A model generated the notes under the pieces. It did no database searches. It had not been told where the DNA came from and saw nothing but the letters and a program-made list of their open reading frames with translations. A DNA stretch of 64,000 bases from contig JAJFFN010000020.1 in NCBI GenBank assembly GCA_021776635.1, positions 124,001 through 188,000 on the forward strand, written 5' to 3'. The DNA comes from Robiginitomaculum sp. (lineage in GTDB: Bacteria > Pseudomonadota > Alphaproteobacteria > Caulobacterales > Maricaulaceae). Positions 44,840 to 53,908 of this stretch are shown here, piece by piece. The position numbers and the translations under genes were made by a program. Position 1 is the stretch's first letter, and every line of letters begins with the position of its first letter.

Positions 44840-46264
44840 TTAGTGAAATCTAGCCATAAGAGCAGCAAGTTTACGTGTCTTGGGCGAAAAGACCGACCCA
44901 GTATACCAAGAGGAAGCCGCTCTTTTTACGGCCTCTGAACGGGTCGGGTAGGGGGAAATCATTTTGGTTAGATGAATTATTTTCATTTTATTGGCCATCG
45001 CCAAGCTCATGATATGTATAAGCTCACCCGCGCTTTCACCAACAATAGAAGCGCCGACAATTTGCCCATTGGGTTTTGCAATAATCTTTACGCCGCCTTT
45101 GGTGGCGCGTTCGGCAATCGCTCGATCATTTTCTTCAAAATCAAAATGCACTGTACGGACATCGGCATACACGCCGCGCGCGGATTTTTCCGTAAGCCCA
45201 ATAGAAGCCAATTCTGGCTGTGTGTATATGGCAGCAGGCATATGATCGGTCTTTGCACTGGCTTTGAAAAAGGGTACAAAATAAAAATTCTTGATAATGA
45301 TGCCGGCATGATGTCCTGCCGCATGGGTCAGGCCGCCGCGTCCAGAAACATCACCAACCGCATAAACACGCTTGTTGGATGTACGCAAAGTTTTGTCTGT
45401 GACTATGCCGCCGCGTCTCGTTGTAACCCCTGCTGCTTCCAGGTTCAAATTTTCAATCACGGGTCGGCGCCCGGCGGCAACTAATAAATGCGTCCCGCTC
45501 AAAGTGGTCCCATTCTCAAAGTCAATGGCAATACCCGTTTTGGTTTTACGGATAAGCTTGGTGTTAACCGGGGTATGGAATTTTATGCCTTCTTCTTTTA
45601 GGGCATCTATAAGTACTTTGGCATGTTCAGGTTCGGACCGATCGAGCGGATGAGCAATATCGATAATTTCTACAGTGCTGCCAAGACGATTAAAAGCTTG
45701 TCCAAGTTCAAGCCCAATGGGGCCAGACCCGATAATCAATAAATGTTTTGGCTGCTCATCTATAGTGAAAATTTCTTCATTGGTAATGAACGGTGTGTCT
45801 TTTAAGCCAGGTATAGGCGGAGCAGACGCGCGGCTTCCCGTGGCTATAACTATGCGTTTGGCTTTCGTCATTGTAGTTTTGGACTGGACGGTTTTTTTAT
45901 CTTTAAAACTGGCCACTTCGCGAATAACCGTGCAGCCCAATTCCTCAAACCGTTCTTGGGAATCTACGGGTGCGATAGTATCTATTACGCCTTTGATATG
46001 TGCTTTAACGGCATTGAAATCTATTTTGGGTTTTGTTGCCGCAATGCCAAAATCTGTGCCACTTGTAAATGCGTGGGCGTGTTTGCCCGCTGCTATTAAG
46101 GCCTTGGAAGGTACACAGCCTGCATTTAAGCAATCGCCGCCCATTTCTCCGGCTTCGTACACGACAACCGAACGGCCAAGTTGCGCAGCACCAGAGGCTA
46201 TGGATAAGCCGCCTGCACCTGCACCAATAATACAGAGATCTACTTCATATTCCGTTTTTGACAT
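44840..46264 (-). CDS. Pyridine nucleotide-disulfide oxidoreductase, mercuric-reductase-like
   Basis: A 474-residue flavoprotein: FAD motif LCIIGAGAGGLSIASGA, redox pair Cys45/Cys50 in GGDCLNAGCVPSKAL, NAD(P) motif LLIIGSGPIGLELGQAF, and the ALGDV-type segment VYAVGDVSGRGGLTHAA. In lipoamide dehydrogenase the C-terminal active site is HPTxSE; here it is SPYPTRSEAVKRA, with Tyr at the His position as in a MerA-like subgroup. No metal-binding N-terminal domain or mer genes are present, so mercury reduction is not supported. It is paired with a TVP38 gene ten bases upstream. Confidence 0.85.
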   Translation of the reverse strand: MSKTEYEVDLCIIGAGAGGLSIASGAAQLGRSVVVYEAGEMGGDCLNAGCVPSKALIAAGKHAHAFTSGTDFGIAATKPKIDFNAVKAHIKGVIDTIAPVDSQERFEELGCTVIREVASFKDKKTVQSKTTMTKAKRIVIATGSRASAPPIPGLKDTPFITNEEIFTIDEQPKHLLIIGSGPIGLELGQAFNRLGSTVEIIDIAHPLDRSEPEHAKVLIDALKEEGIKFHTPVNTKLIRKTKTGIAIDFENGTTLSGTHLLVAAGRRPVIENLNLEAAGVTTRRGGIVTDKTLRTSNKRVYAVGDVSGRGGLTHAAGHHAGIIIKNFYFVPFFKASAKTDHMPAAIYTQPELASIGLTEKSARGVYADVRTVHFDFEENDRAIAERATKGGVKIIAKPNGQIVGASIVGESAGELIHIMSLAMANKMKIIHLTKMISPYPTRSEAVKRAASSWYTGSVFSPKTRKLAALMARFH

Positions 46265-46273
46265 TTTGCGCCC

Positions 46274-47008
46274 CTATTTGTTTTTCTTTGATATTTTTTT
46301 ATAGACAATAGGAATCATTGATAGCAATATTAATCCTATAATTGGTACTATTACTGTGGGCCTGAACATAAGCCCAGTTAATGGAACATCCTGACCAGCA
46401 GATAAAACGTCGCCAATGCCGTTGCCAACACTTACATAAACAAATGACCCTGGAATAATACCTAAGATGGTTGTTAGCACATAATTGCGTAATTTCACAT
46501 CAAACAATGGCGGTACGATGTTGACAATGAAAAACGGGAACAAAGGCACAAGCCGCAAAATAAACAAATAAGACAATTCATTTTCTTTAAGCCCTTTTTC
46601 AAATTTCTCCATATAAGGACCTGCTTTGGCCGCTAGGCCTGTACCGAATGCGGACCGGACAACCAAAAATAAAACAGTCGCCCCGAGCGTCGCCGCTATA
46701 ATTACGATGGGGGTGCCAATTGTCAGGCCAAATAAAAACCCGGCAAAGATACTAAGAAAGCCCGCACCAGGTACAGAAATAGCGACCAAGATTGCATATA
46801 TGCCAATAAAACCTGCGATTGCCAAAATATAATTATCGGCGACGAAGGCTTTTAGAAATTCCTGATTGTCACGTAAAGAATCAAGGTTGATATATTTTGG
46901 CCCCCCGAGCGCAATAAATATAATAAACGCAGCAATAATAATCGCGAGCGGGAAAAACCGCTTTAGCTTTGATTGAGGTGCGGGCACAGATTTTGTGTCG
47001 GCTTCCAT
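46274..47008 (-). CDS. TVP38/TMEM64 family membrane protein
   Basis: A 244-residue DedA-like/VTT-domain protein with about six membrane helices. The conserved parts GAGFLSIFAGFLFGLTIGTP and FILRLVPLFPFFIVNIVPPL are present. Homologues may move lipids across the membrane. GGAG six bases upstream favours ATG at 47008 (MEADTKSV) over an in-frame TTG at 47020. It lies directly upstream of the flavin oxidoreductase gene, a pairing seen in many bacteria. Confidence 0.88.
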   Translation of the reverse strand: MEADTKSVPAPQSKLKRFFPLAIIIAAFIIFIALGGPKYINLDSLRDNQEFLKAFVADNYILAIAGFIGIYAILVAISVPGAGFLSIFAGFLFGLTIGTPIVIIAATLGATVLFLVVRSAFGTGLAAKAGPYMEKFEKGLKENELSYLFILRLVPLFPFFIVNIVPPLFDVKLRNYVLTTILGIIPGSFVYVSVGNGIGDVLSAGQDVPLTGLMFRPTVIVPIIGLILLSMIPIVYKKISKKNK

Positions 47009-47020
47009 ACTAAACTCCAA

Positions 47021-47493
47021 TTGTTTTCTTTATTACTTAGGGGTGTTTACAGCCCAGTCATAGGCATATTTATTAATTTTATCCCCGCACAAAGATATGC
47101 CTATTTTATTTTCTGCAAAACTGGTTCTGTCTCATCACCTTATTGCGCTATTTGGGGCACAAATATTGCGCGGTGATGAGACAGAGGAGGGTCCTACTGC
47201 TGAGACACTGTCCAAAGAGGGGGATCGGACTGGTTTCGAGCAGCAGGATAACGGGTCTGTTAGAATGCGTCTCCAAGCTTGTTCAATTTCTGTATAGCCC
47301 GTATTTACCAGATTACACTTCAAGTTCGTTCACAAAATTGTGCGTTAGACGTGGGCATTGAATTTGGAAATTAGCGTAAATTTTTGCCCACTATAATGTG
47401 GGTATGGCTTGACTCGTGTAAACCTGCCCCCTAAAGACGCCATCTTGAATTTATTTTGCGCTAAAATGCGCACAAAAGTGTAGTGAGACCCAT
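47021..47493. other. Gene-free gap upstream of rpmH
   Basis: No convincing gene is seen over these 473 bases. The first part should hold the TVP38-gene promoter, and the last 80 bases the rpmH promoter. In the middle is a long hairpin (47126-47185) followed by a second partly paired segment (CTGCTG near 47196 with CAGCAG near 47243). Confidence 0.6.
47126..47185. repeat. Long hairpin, 14-bp perfect arms
   Basis: TCTGTCTCATCACC (47126-47139) pairs exactly with GGTGATGAGACAGA (47172-47185). Inside, GCGC and TATTT on the left can pair with AAATA and GCGC on the right across small internal loops, leaving a GGGGCAC loop. No T-run follows on either strand, so it is not a plain terminator. Confidence 0.75.
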
Positions 47494-47628
47494 ATGAAAC
47501 GTACATTTCAACCTTCGAAAATTGTTCGCAAACGCCGGCACGGCTTTCGTTCGCGCATGGCGACTAAGAATGGTCGTTTGGTTTTAGCGCGTCGCCGCGC
47601 TAAAGGCCGTAAACGCCTGTCTGCCTGA
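47494..47628 (+). CDS. rpmH: 50S ribosomal protein L34
   Basis: A 44-residue highly basic protein: start [18 protein letters not shown] and end [13 protein letters not shown], the full L34 sequence. It heads the rpmH-rnpA-yidC-yihA-argB run. A CTGCC-TATA-GGCAG palindrome follows its stop. Confidence 0.96.
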   Translation: MKRTFQPSKIVRKRRHGFRSRMATKNGRLVLARRRAKGRKRLSA

Positions 47629-47662
47629 AGTCTGCCTATAGGCAGCCCGTCGCCGCTTTAAA

Positions 47663-48007
47663 ATGGCCAACAATGAAATAAAACTCGGGAAGCTAAAACA
47701 GCGTTCCGAGTTTTTGTATGTCAAGGACGGGCGTTATCAGGCCAGGCCTGGCGTTGTTATCCAAATGCGCGCACAACCGGACCCTTGTGAGACTATAAAT
47801 GTAGGCTTCACAGCCACCAAAAAAATTGGGAATGCGGTTGTTCGTAATCGGTGCAAACGCCGTATGCGCGCGTTGGCGCGAGAGCTTCTACCCCGACACG
47901 GCAAGCTGGGGCATGATTATGTATTTATCGCACGGGCAAGCACTGCCAAAGCCCCGTGGCCAGATTTACACAAAGATGTTGAGAAAGCGCTTTTAAGACT
48001 GACGTAA
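47663..48007 (+). CDS. rnpA: Ribonuclease P protein component
   Basis: A 114-residue RnpA, the protein cofactor of RNase P in tRNA 5' processing. The RNR signature is AVVRNRCKRRMRALARE, preceded by VGFTATKKIGNA. It starts 34 bases after rpmH. yidD, which often follows, is missing: only 49 bases separate rnpA from yidC. Confidence 0.94.
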   Translation: MANNEIKLGKLKQRSEFLYVKDGRYQARPGVVIQMRAQPDPCETINVGFTATKKIGNAVVRNRCKRRMRALARELLPRHGKLGHDYVFIARASTAKAPWPDLHKDVEKALLRLT

Positions 48008-48056
48008 ATCGGTATAAAGCCAAAAACCTAATTTCTTCTGTATTGAAAGACCTAAA

Positions 48057-49826
48057 ATGGACGACCAAAAACGATTTGTACTGGCAATGTTGCTCTCTGG
48101 CCTCGTCATGGCGGGGTATTATTTATTTTTCGCTCAGCCCGCTGCCGAGCAGGCCAAACTTATGGCACAACAGGAAATCGCAGCAAGCCAGCAAAAACCC
48201 GAACAAAATATTACCCCGGCCGCGCCAGTTGATAGGACAGAATTGATTGCCAGTGAGGCGATCAAGGGGACACGGATCAATATCGAAACGCCGTCACTAT
48301 CTGGTTCGTTTTCAACGACCGGTTCGCGGTTTGATGATTTGCGCCTTAAAGACTTTAACCAAACCATTAAAAAAGATTCCGAGACAGTTATTCTGTTCTC
48401 GCCGCAAGGTTCGGAACATGCGGCTGAAGTGTTTGACAATTGGACGAAAACCGACGGCGGGAGTGGTGTTGACACAGCTTGGGGCATCGTAAGCGGCGAT
48501 ACATTAACACCGTCTAGCTCCATTACGCTCAGATTTGATGGTGACGGCTATAGTGTGCAGCGCGTCATAAGTGTAGATGACAATTTTCTATTTACCCTCG
48601 ATGATACAATAACCAACACTTCGAATGCAGAGATTTCTCTGGTACGCAAAGGGGCGGCAAGACAATATGGTCTTCCGAAAAACCTGCTTAATTTCTTTAT
48701 TTTGCAAGAAGGTCCCGTCGGCGTGGTTGACGACACACTAAAGATGAAGTGGAAATATAAAAAACTAGCGAGTAAAACCAATTTGTCCGAGCAAGGAAAA
48801 TCTGGCTGGGTTGGCCTGACAGACCGATATTGGCTTTCTGCCGCTATTGCGCCGCAAAACGCGCAAATGACTGGACGTTTCAATTTTAAAAACTTAAATG
48901 GCAAAGATGTATATGAAGCAGGGTATGCACTGGCGCCAACCGTGCTCAGCCCCAATGCCTCCATTCAATCTACGGGCTATATTTTTGCAGGGGCAAAATC
49001 CCACTCCTTATTAAAAAAATACACAGATGAAGAAGGTATTTCTCGCTTAGACCTTGCTGTTGATTATGGTGTCCTTGGCCTGCTGACCAAACCAATGTCA
49101 TGGGGATTGACAAAGCTGGGTAACCTAACCGGAAACTTTGGCGTGGGTATTTTGCTTATGACATTGATTTTAAAACTGGTGTTATTTCCGCTCAACAACA
49201 AGGCATATTCATCAATGGCCAAGATGCGCGGCATCGCGCCAAAAGTTGCTAAAATGAAAGATCGTTACGGCGATGACCGGATGAAGCTTCAACAAGAAAC
49301 AATGGCGCTTTATAAAAAAGAAGGCGTGAGCCCTGTGGCCGGTTGTCTGCCGATGATCCCACAAATGTTCATTTTCTTCGCATTGTATAAATCCTTATTT
49401 ATCACATTTGAAATGCGTCATGCGCCGTTCTTTGGCTATCTGAAAGATTTGTCCGACCGTGACCCATTGTCTATTTTAAATGGTTTTGGTTTGTTCCCTT
49501 GGGACGCCATTCCGTTTGATATCCTCTCATTCTTTGCACTTGGACCTTTGGCGCTCTTATACGGTATCACAATGGCTTTGATGCAGACTTTAAACACACC
49601 GCCAACCGATAAAATGCAAGCGCGGATTATGCAACTCATGCCGCTGTTTTTTATGTTTATTTTGGCACCATTTGCTGCAGGGCTCTTGCTGTATTGGGTC
49701 TGGAATAATATCCTAACCATATTCCAGCAATACTACATCACCCGTAAGCACAAGGTCGACACACCTCTGGACGCGTTTTTCAACAAAATCTTTGGTAAAA
49801 CTGCCAAAGCCGCCAACAAAAAATAA
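48057..49826 (+). CDS. yidC: Membrane protein insertase YidC
   Basis: A 589-residue insertase of the Gram-negative form: N-terminal helix (FVLAMLLSGLVMAGYYLFFA), a periplasmic beta-domain of about 300 residues, then the 5-helix core with FGVGILLMTLILKLVLFPL, KMKDRYGDDRMKLQQETMAL and PVAGCLPMIPQMFIFFALYK. It inserts and folds inner-membrane proteins with or without SecYEG. Spacing to rnpA and yihA is small, so one operon is likely. Confidence 0.96.
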   Translation: MDDQKRFVLAMLLSGLVMAGYYLFFAQPAAEQAKLMAQQEIAASQQKPEQNITPAAPVDRTELIASEAIKGTRINIETPSLSGSFSTTGSRFDDLRLKDFNQTIKKDSETVILFSPQGSEHAAEVFDNWTKTDGGSGVDTAWGIVSGDTLTPSSSITLRFDGDGYSVQRVISVDDNFLFTLDDTITNTSNAEISLVRKGAARQYGLPKNLLNFFILQEGPVGVVDDTLKMKWKYKKLASKTNLSEQGKSGWVGLTDRYWLSAAIAPQNAQMTGRFNFKNLNGKDVYEAGYALAPTVLSPNASIQSTGYIFAGAKSHSLLKKYTDEEGISRLDLAVDYGVLGLLTKPMSWGLTKLGNLTGNFGVGILLMTLILKLVLFPLNNKAYSSMAKMRGIAPKVAKMKDRYGDDRMKLQQETMALYKKEGVSPVAGCLPMIPQMFIFFALYKSLFITFEMRHAPFFGYLKDLSDRDPLSILNGFGLFPWDAIPFDILSFFALGPLALLYGITMALMQTLNTPPTDKMQARIMQLMPLFFMFILAPFAAGLLLYWVWNNILTIFQQYYITRKHKVDTPLDAFFNKIFGKTAKAANKK

Positions 49827-49835
49827 TGTTGGGCA

Positions 49836-50498
49836 ATGGTTCCTACTGATAACAATTCGAACACAGGGGAAACCTTGGAAGCAGGTAGACGGCTCTTTGC
49901 CCATCCGGTTACCTTTGTCAAAAGCGTGGTGGCGCTCGAACATTTACCGGATGCTGGGTTACCGGAAATATGCGTTGCAGGCCGTTCCAATGTCGGCAAG
50001 TCATCACTTATTAATGCACTGTGCAATCAAAAAGGTTTGGCGCGAGCCTCCAATACACCAGGGCGCACCCGTGAACTGAATTACTTTAACATGTCGGACC
50101 GCATGTTTTTGGTGGACTTGCCAGGCTATGGTTACGCACGCGCTTCCAAAACGGATATAGCCCATTGGACAAAATTAACCCGTGATTTTTTGCGGGGCAG
50201 GGCGCCTCTGCGCCGTGTTTTTGTTCTGATTGATGCCCGTCGTGGTATCAAGGGAACGGATCTGGAGATCATGGATATGCTCGATGAAGCGGCTGTGACC
50301 TATCAAGTTGTATTGACCAAAACTGATAAAATAAAAAAAGGGCAGTTGGACAAAGTTCAATCGGACAGCCGGGCAAAAATCGTCAAACGTCCTGCTGCAC
50401 ATCCCCTGATTCTGTCAACATCGGCGGAAAAGAAAAATGGCTTGGCAGAACTGAAAGCTGAAATTGTTAGTTTGGCTTTAAGTGAAACTGCGCTATAG
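49836..50498 (+). CDS. yihA: Ribosome biogenesis GTPase YihA/EngB
   Basis: A 220-residue GTPase: G1 [12 protein letters not shown]3 DLPGYGYA, G4 TKTDK, and the final SAEKKNG as G5. EngB proteins act late in large-subunit assembly. It starts nine bases after yidC and ends eight bases before the ATG chosen for argB. Confidence 0.95.
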   Translation: MVPTDNNSNTGETLEAGRRLFAHPVTFVKSVVALEHLPDAGLPEICVAGRSNVGKSSLINALCNQKGLARASNTPGRTRELNYFNMSDRMFLVDLPGYGYARASKTDIAHWTKLTRDFLRGRAPLRRVFVLIDARRGIKGTDLEIMDMLDEAAVTYQVVLTKTDKIKKGQLDKVQSDSRAKIVKRPAAHPLILSTSAEKKNGLAELKAEIVSLALSETAL

Positions 50499-50505
50499 GT
50501 TTTTC

Positions 50506-51381
50506 ATGTTAAAACGCCGCAACAATGAAACAGGCTGGATGAGCGCAAAAACCTTGTCCGAAGCCTTGCCATTTATTCAACGCTATACGGGTAAAACCAT
50601 AGTGATAAAATTTGGCGGCAATGCTTTTGGGGATGTTGGCAGCGATGCTGAATTAACCCGTGCGTTTGCCAATGATGTTGTGCTGCTCAAACAGTTCGGT
50701 ATTCGGCCTGTTATAGTCCACGGCGGTGGCCCGCAAATAGGCTCCATGTTGGCGCGCCTTGGTATCAAAAGCGAATTTAAAGATGGGCTTCGGGTCTCGG
50801 ATTTACAAACCGTAGAGGTTGCCGAGATGGTTTTGTCTGGTGCCGTTAATAAAAATCTGGTTGCGGCGATTAATCAGGCAGGTGGCCGTGCGGTCGGTCT
50901 GTCTGGTCGTGACGCAGGGTTGATCATAGCTAAAAAAATGCGCGATGATTTAGGGTTTGCCGGCAATCCAGACAGCATGGATGTTTCTGTACTCGATGTA
51001 TTGGCGTCTGCTGATCCAGGTTTTATTCCCGTTGTTTCTCCGATTAGCTCAGATGTAAATGGAGAAATTCTTAATGTAAACGCTGATACTGCGGCGGGCG
51101 TATTGGCAGGTGCGCTTGGTGCTGAACGTTTGATGTTGTTGACAGATGTAGAGGGTGTCATGGATGTTGAGGGAAACCTGCTCACCAGTCTGACGCCAAA
51201 TGATGTGAAGCAACTCATTGATGAAGGGACGGCTAAAGGTGGGATGATACCTAAATTGTGTACAGCCCTTGATGCGCGCAAAGCCGGTGTCAAAGCAGTT
51301 GTTATCCTTGATGGTCGGCGTTCCCATGGTTTGTTGGTTGAACTGTTTACGGACCAAGGTGCAGGGACATTGATAGGCTAA
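50506..51381 (+). CDS. argB: Acetylglutamate kinase
   Basis: An amino-acid-kinase enzyme of about 291 residues, second step of arginine synthesis. [11 protein letters not shown] binds ATP phosphate, [14 protein letters not shown] binds substrate, and [18 protein letters not shown] is the usual C-terminal motif. The open frame starts earlier inside yihA; ATG at 50506 is taken, with 50539 ([12 protein letters not shown]) also reasonable. Its TAA overlaps the next gene's ATG by one base. Confidence 0.94.
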   Translation: MLKRRNNETGWMSAKTLSEALPFIQRYTGKTIVIKFGGNAFGDVGSDAELTRAFANDVVLLKQFGIRPVIVHGGGPQIGSMLARLGIKSEFKDGLRVSDLQTVEVAEMVLSGAVNKNLVAAINQAGGRAVGLSGRDAGLIIAKKMRDDLGFAGNPDSMDVSVLDVLASADPGFIPVVSPISSDVNGEILNVNADTAAGVLAGALGAERLMLLTDVEGVMDVEGNLLTSLTPNDVKQLIDEGTAKGGMIPKLCTALDARKAGVKAVVILDGRRSHGLLVELFTDQGAGTLIG

Positions 51382-52463
51382 TGAGAAACTGTTTACCTTA
51401 TATCTTGACGCTGTGCATTTTATTATTTTTTAGCACACAAAGTTTTGCACAAGATGCACCACAAACATCAAATCAGTCTCTCAATCAGTCTGGTGAGCAA
51501 GCAACAGTACAGCCGCCTTGGCAAATATGCAACGAAACATCATATATGCTCAACATTGCAATTGCTGGAGTACCCGCCGGTCAGGCAGGCAGGCCGGTAT
51601 CGGTTTGGGGGTGGCAATCCCTGCGCTCTGGGAAATGTGAGATTATTGAAGTTGAAAAAGGGACACCGCGCTTTGTCTATGCACGCAGCGATTCCATGCA
51701 TCAAGGTGGTATTCGCGAATGGAAAGGTCGTTACGATTATTGTGTCGCTAGTGAAGATTTCACGGCCAAGACGGAAACGGACTGCGACGAACAAAAAATG
51801 ACGACAAAACAATTTCTGCAAGTCATACCAACGGAAAGCCGTACGGCCTTTATCGAGCCAAATGATTATGGACGTTTTGCAGAAACGGCTGGCTTGCAAC
51901 GTCTTCTTGGGGATAATAATTATAACATTAAGCGTATTGATGGGCGTGCCGGTAAACGTACAACCAATACATTGAGAAAATTTTTGAAAGATCAAGAGCT
52001 TAAATACTCTACGAATGTGGATGCGCAATACCTTGCTTTGCAAGCGGCTGCGCACAAGACCAAGCAAAATGTTGGTGTTCGTTTTTGTAATAAATCTACG
52101 GGCAAATTATGGTCAGCTTTGGCGTATAATGATAATGGTTCCGTAGAATCCAGAGGTTGGTGGCCGATTGCAATAGGCGCGTGCATACATCCATTTGCAG
52201 AAAACTTGCAGGGAAGAGCCGTCCATTATTATGTGCGTCAAGAAACCAAAGATGGTGATGATAAAGTTTTAAAAGTTTCTAGCAAGAACGCAAAACCAAT
52301 TTGTATTGGCCCGTCAAAATTTTCGGCTCTGCGGCACGAATTTTGTCAAGATCGTGGCTATGTTTCCGCCAATTTCAAAGCTGTATCTGGCGACGGAATA
52401 GGAGTGAAAATAGATTTAACCGATGCAGATTTTGATGGCGAATTGGTGAATGAGTTGAGATAG
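51381..52463 (+). CDS. DUF1036 protein with duplicated domain
   Basis: A 360-residue exported protein: signal peptide (ILTLCILLFFSTQSFA), then two DUF1036-like modules, the first at WQICNETSYMLNIAIA...SVWGWQSLRSGKC and the second at GVRFCNKSTGKLWSALAYN...GWWPIAIGAC, each with paired Cys. Between them lies GLQRLLGDNNYNIKRIDGRA, which resembles a peptidoglycan-binding repeat. This suggests a periplasmic, wall-associated protein; the function is unknown. It is co-translated with argB (TAATG). Confidence 0.82.
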   Translation: MRNCLPYILTLCILLFFSTQSFAQDAPQTSNQSLNQSGEQATVQPPWQICNETSYMLNIAIAGVPAGQAGRPVSVWGWQSLRSGKCEIIEVEKGTPRFVYARSDSMHQGGIREWKGRYDYCVASEDFTAKTETDCDEQKMTTKQFLQVIPTESRTAFIEPNDYGRFAETAGLQRLLGDNNYNIKRIDGRAGKRTTNTLRKFLKDQELKYSTNVDAQYLALQAAAHKTKQNVGVRFCNKSTGKLWSALAYNDNGSVESRGWWPIAIGACIHPFAENLQGRAVHYYVRQETKDGDDKVLKVSSKNAKPICIGPSKFSALRHEFCQDRGYVSANFKAVSGDGIGVKIDLTDADFDGELVNELR

Positions 52464-52517
52464 CTCTAAGGCAAGGCCCTCGGCTCTGTTGACAATTAGG
52501 ATATAAATTTTAGTAAT

Positions 52518-53156
52518 ATGACTTTGGCGCACATCAACTCATGGATATTTGATCTCGATAATACTTTGTACAAGGGAGATGATATTTTCTTTTCTCAAAT
52601 CATAGGAAATATCACCAAATATATTAGCCGCTATCTCGCCTTACATCCGACCGAAGCGCGCATCTTGCAAAAACAATATTTGGAAGAATACGGAACATCA
52701 TTATCTGGTCTTATGGCAGTGCACGGCATGGACCCTGCGGATTTTCTAGATTATGTTCACGACGTAGACCTAGAGATGTTAAAACCAGACCCGCGCTTGT
52801 ATGCAGGGTTAGAAGCTTTGCCTGGTAAAAAATATATGTTTACCAATGGGTCGCGTGGCCATGCCAGAAATATCGGCGAACATTTGGGAATTTATAAATT
52901 GTTTGACGGTATATTTGCGATAGAGGATGTGGATTACATCCCCAAGCCCAAACGCTCGGCTTACGAAAAATTTTTAACTGAATACGATATCGACCCGACT
53001 TGCGCTTTGATGGCCGAAGACACACCCCATAATCTCGAAGTACCAAAAGACATGGGCATGGCAACATTGCTTATTGCACCGGACGGTGGTGAACTGCCTC
53101 ATTATGTTGATATGCAAACCTTTGATTTACCGGCATGGCTACAAGTATTCACGTAA
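52518..53156 (+). CDS. Pyrimidine 5'-nucleotidase, HAD superfamily
   Basis: A 212-residue HAD phosphatase: motif I WIFDLDNTLYKGD, motif II MFTNGSRGHA, motif III KPKRSAYEKFL and motif IV LMAEDTPHNLEVPKDMGM. It matches the pyrimidine 5'-nucleotidase (SDT1-like) group, which dephosphorylates UMP/CMP. This gene usually follows argB in alphaproteobacteria, and here one gene intervenes. Confidence 0.9.
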   Translation: MTLAHINSWIFDLDNTLYKGDDIFFSQIIGNITKYISRYLALHPTEARILQKQYLEEYGTSLSGLMAVHGMDPADFLDYVHDVDLEMLKPDPRLYAGLEALPGKKYMFTNGSRGHARNIGEHLGIYKLFDGIFAIEDVDYIPKPKRSAYEKFLTEYDIDPTCALMAEDTPHNLEVPKDMGMATLLIAPDGGELPHYVDMQTFDLPAWLQVFT

Positions 53157-53278
53157 ACGTCTCTCCACAAATTTTATCCATAAGGTATAACAGATAAATA
53201 TACAGTTTATACAATGGTTTGTAAGATTTGTATAAAACTAAATCCATGCTCCCAATACTTGGTTTATACCTAAATTGT

Positions 53279-53535
53279 TCTCTCATCAGGGACAGGCAAG
53301 TGATCGTTGGCTGGCTGGAGTGAGAGACGGCGTCCGTCAGTGTGGATGCTCTGGTAACGCGGAGTGGTCGGCTGGCTCCGGGCGAGGTCCTTGTGTCCAC
53401 GACTGACCTACGGGCCCCCTATGTGTGCGAAGTGTCCGTAATCGATTTTATCGATTACAACGTAGCACAGACATCGCTTGCGATGTCTGGACGCAGGGTT
53501 TGCGGTAAAACGCCCCACCGCGCCACTGCCGTGGC
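53279..53535. ncRNA. Candidate structured non-coding RNA, type unknown
   Basis: At least five stems lie in order: TCTCTCA 53279-53285 with TGAGAGA 53321-53327; an 11-bp stem 53336-53346 with 53396-53407 (one bulged G) enclosing smaller hairpins; GTAATCGAT/ATCGATTAC 53438-53458; CAGACATCG/CGATGTCTG 53468-53489; then GCGGT/ACCGC 53502-53521 and GCCAC/GTGGC 53522-53535. The segment is more GC-rich than both flanks, as housekeeping RNAs are. I see none of the signature motifs of RNase P RNA, tmRNA, SRP RNA or a known riboswitch. Strand is not determined. Confidence 0.5.
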
Positions 53536-53778
53536 CTTCTACACTTATATTTAATCCACCGGATTAGATATTTTGCTGCGCAAATCAGTTCCGAAGCCAG
53601 TGAAGCGCAAAACCACACGCCCTGAACGTAGTGAAGAAGTAGCCTTGGGGTGCGGACGTCCCATTTATTTGGGAAATTCAGAGACTAAGCAGAATAACGT
53701 CAGTCCGAAAGGATGTGGCAAATTTTGTGCTGAGAAGTTATTTTTAATAGAATGAGTAAACTAATTTAGTCATTATGT

Positions 53779-53839
53779 TGCCATGAATTTATTGCTGTGA
53801 AAATTTTTCGAGAATGCCATGATTTATTGCTGTGAAAAT
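53779..53839. repeat. Direct repeat of about 25 bp
   Basis: TGCCATGAATTTATTGCTGT (53779 on) recurs as TGCCATGATTTATTGCTGTG (53815 on), each followed by GAAAAT, 36 bases apart and differing by one base. It lies 70-130 bases upstream of the DASS transporter. Confidence 0.8.
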
Positions 53840-53908
53840 GTGCGTTTGATATTTGTGCTGGTGCAAAGTGCGTATATCTTTTAAATAAAACGCAATAAAG
53901 GGGGAGGT

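Larger units (their letters stand above)
53157..53908. other. 752-base gene-free region with structured core
   Basis: No recognisable protein gene. The edges are AT-rich; 53279-53535 is clearly richer in G and C and full of stems (annotated separately). 53560-53760 shows nothing recognisable. 53779-53839 holds a direct repeat. Promoter elements of the downstream transporter should lie in the last 60 bases. Confidence 0.65.

Noticed and set aside
47097-47297. 66-codon frame upstream of rpmH
   Set aside because: No ribosome site, no recognisable family, overlaps the long hairpin and another frame on the opposite strand; best explained as chance.
53149-53400. Leftward 83-codon frame overlapping the end of the nucleotidase gene
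   Set aside because: Overlaps a real gene, low-complexity Tyr/Leu-rich end, no start signal.
53342-53755. Two short rightward frames in the 53-kb gap
   Set aside because: They lie over or next to the structured GC-rich segment, have no ribosome sites and resemble no family; the RNA-like structure is the better explanation.
53752-53772. Second IscR-like site
   Set aside because: Contains CTAATTTAGTC but the left half lacks GACT, and no Fe-S gene follows.
53157-53908. tmRNA, RNase P RNA, SRP RNA or 6S RNA
   Set aside because: No tag-peptide end, GAGGAAAGTCC-type block or GGAAGCAGC-type motif was found. 6S RNA could not be judged by eye, so only a generic ncRNA call was made.
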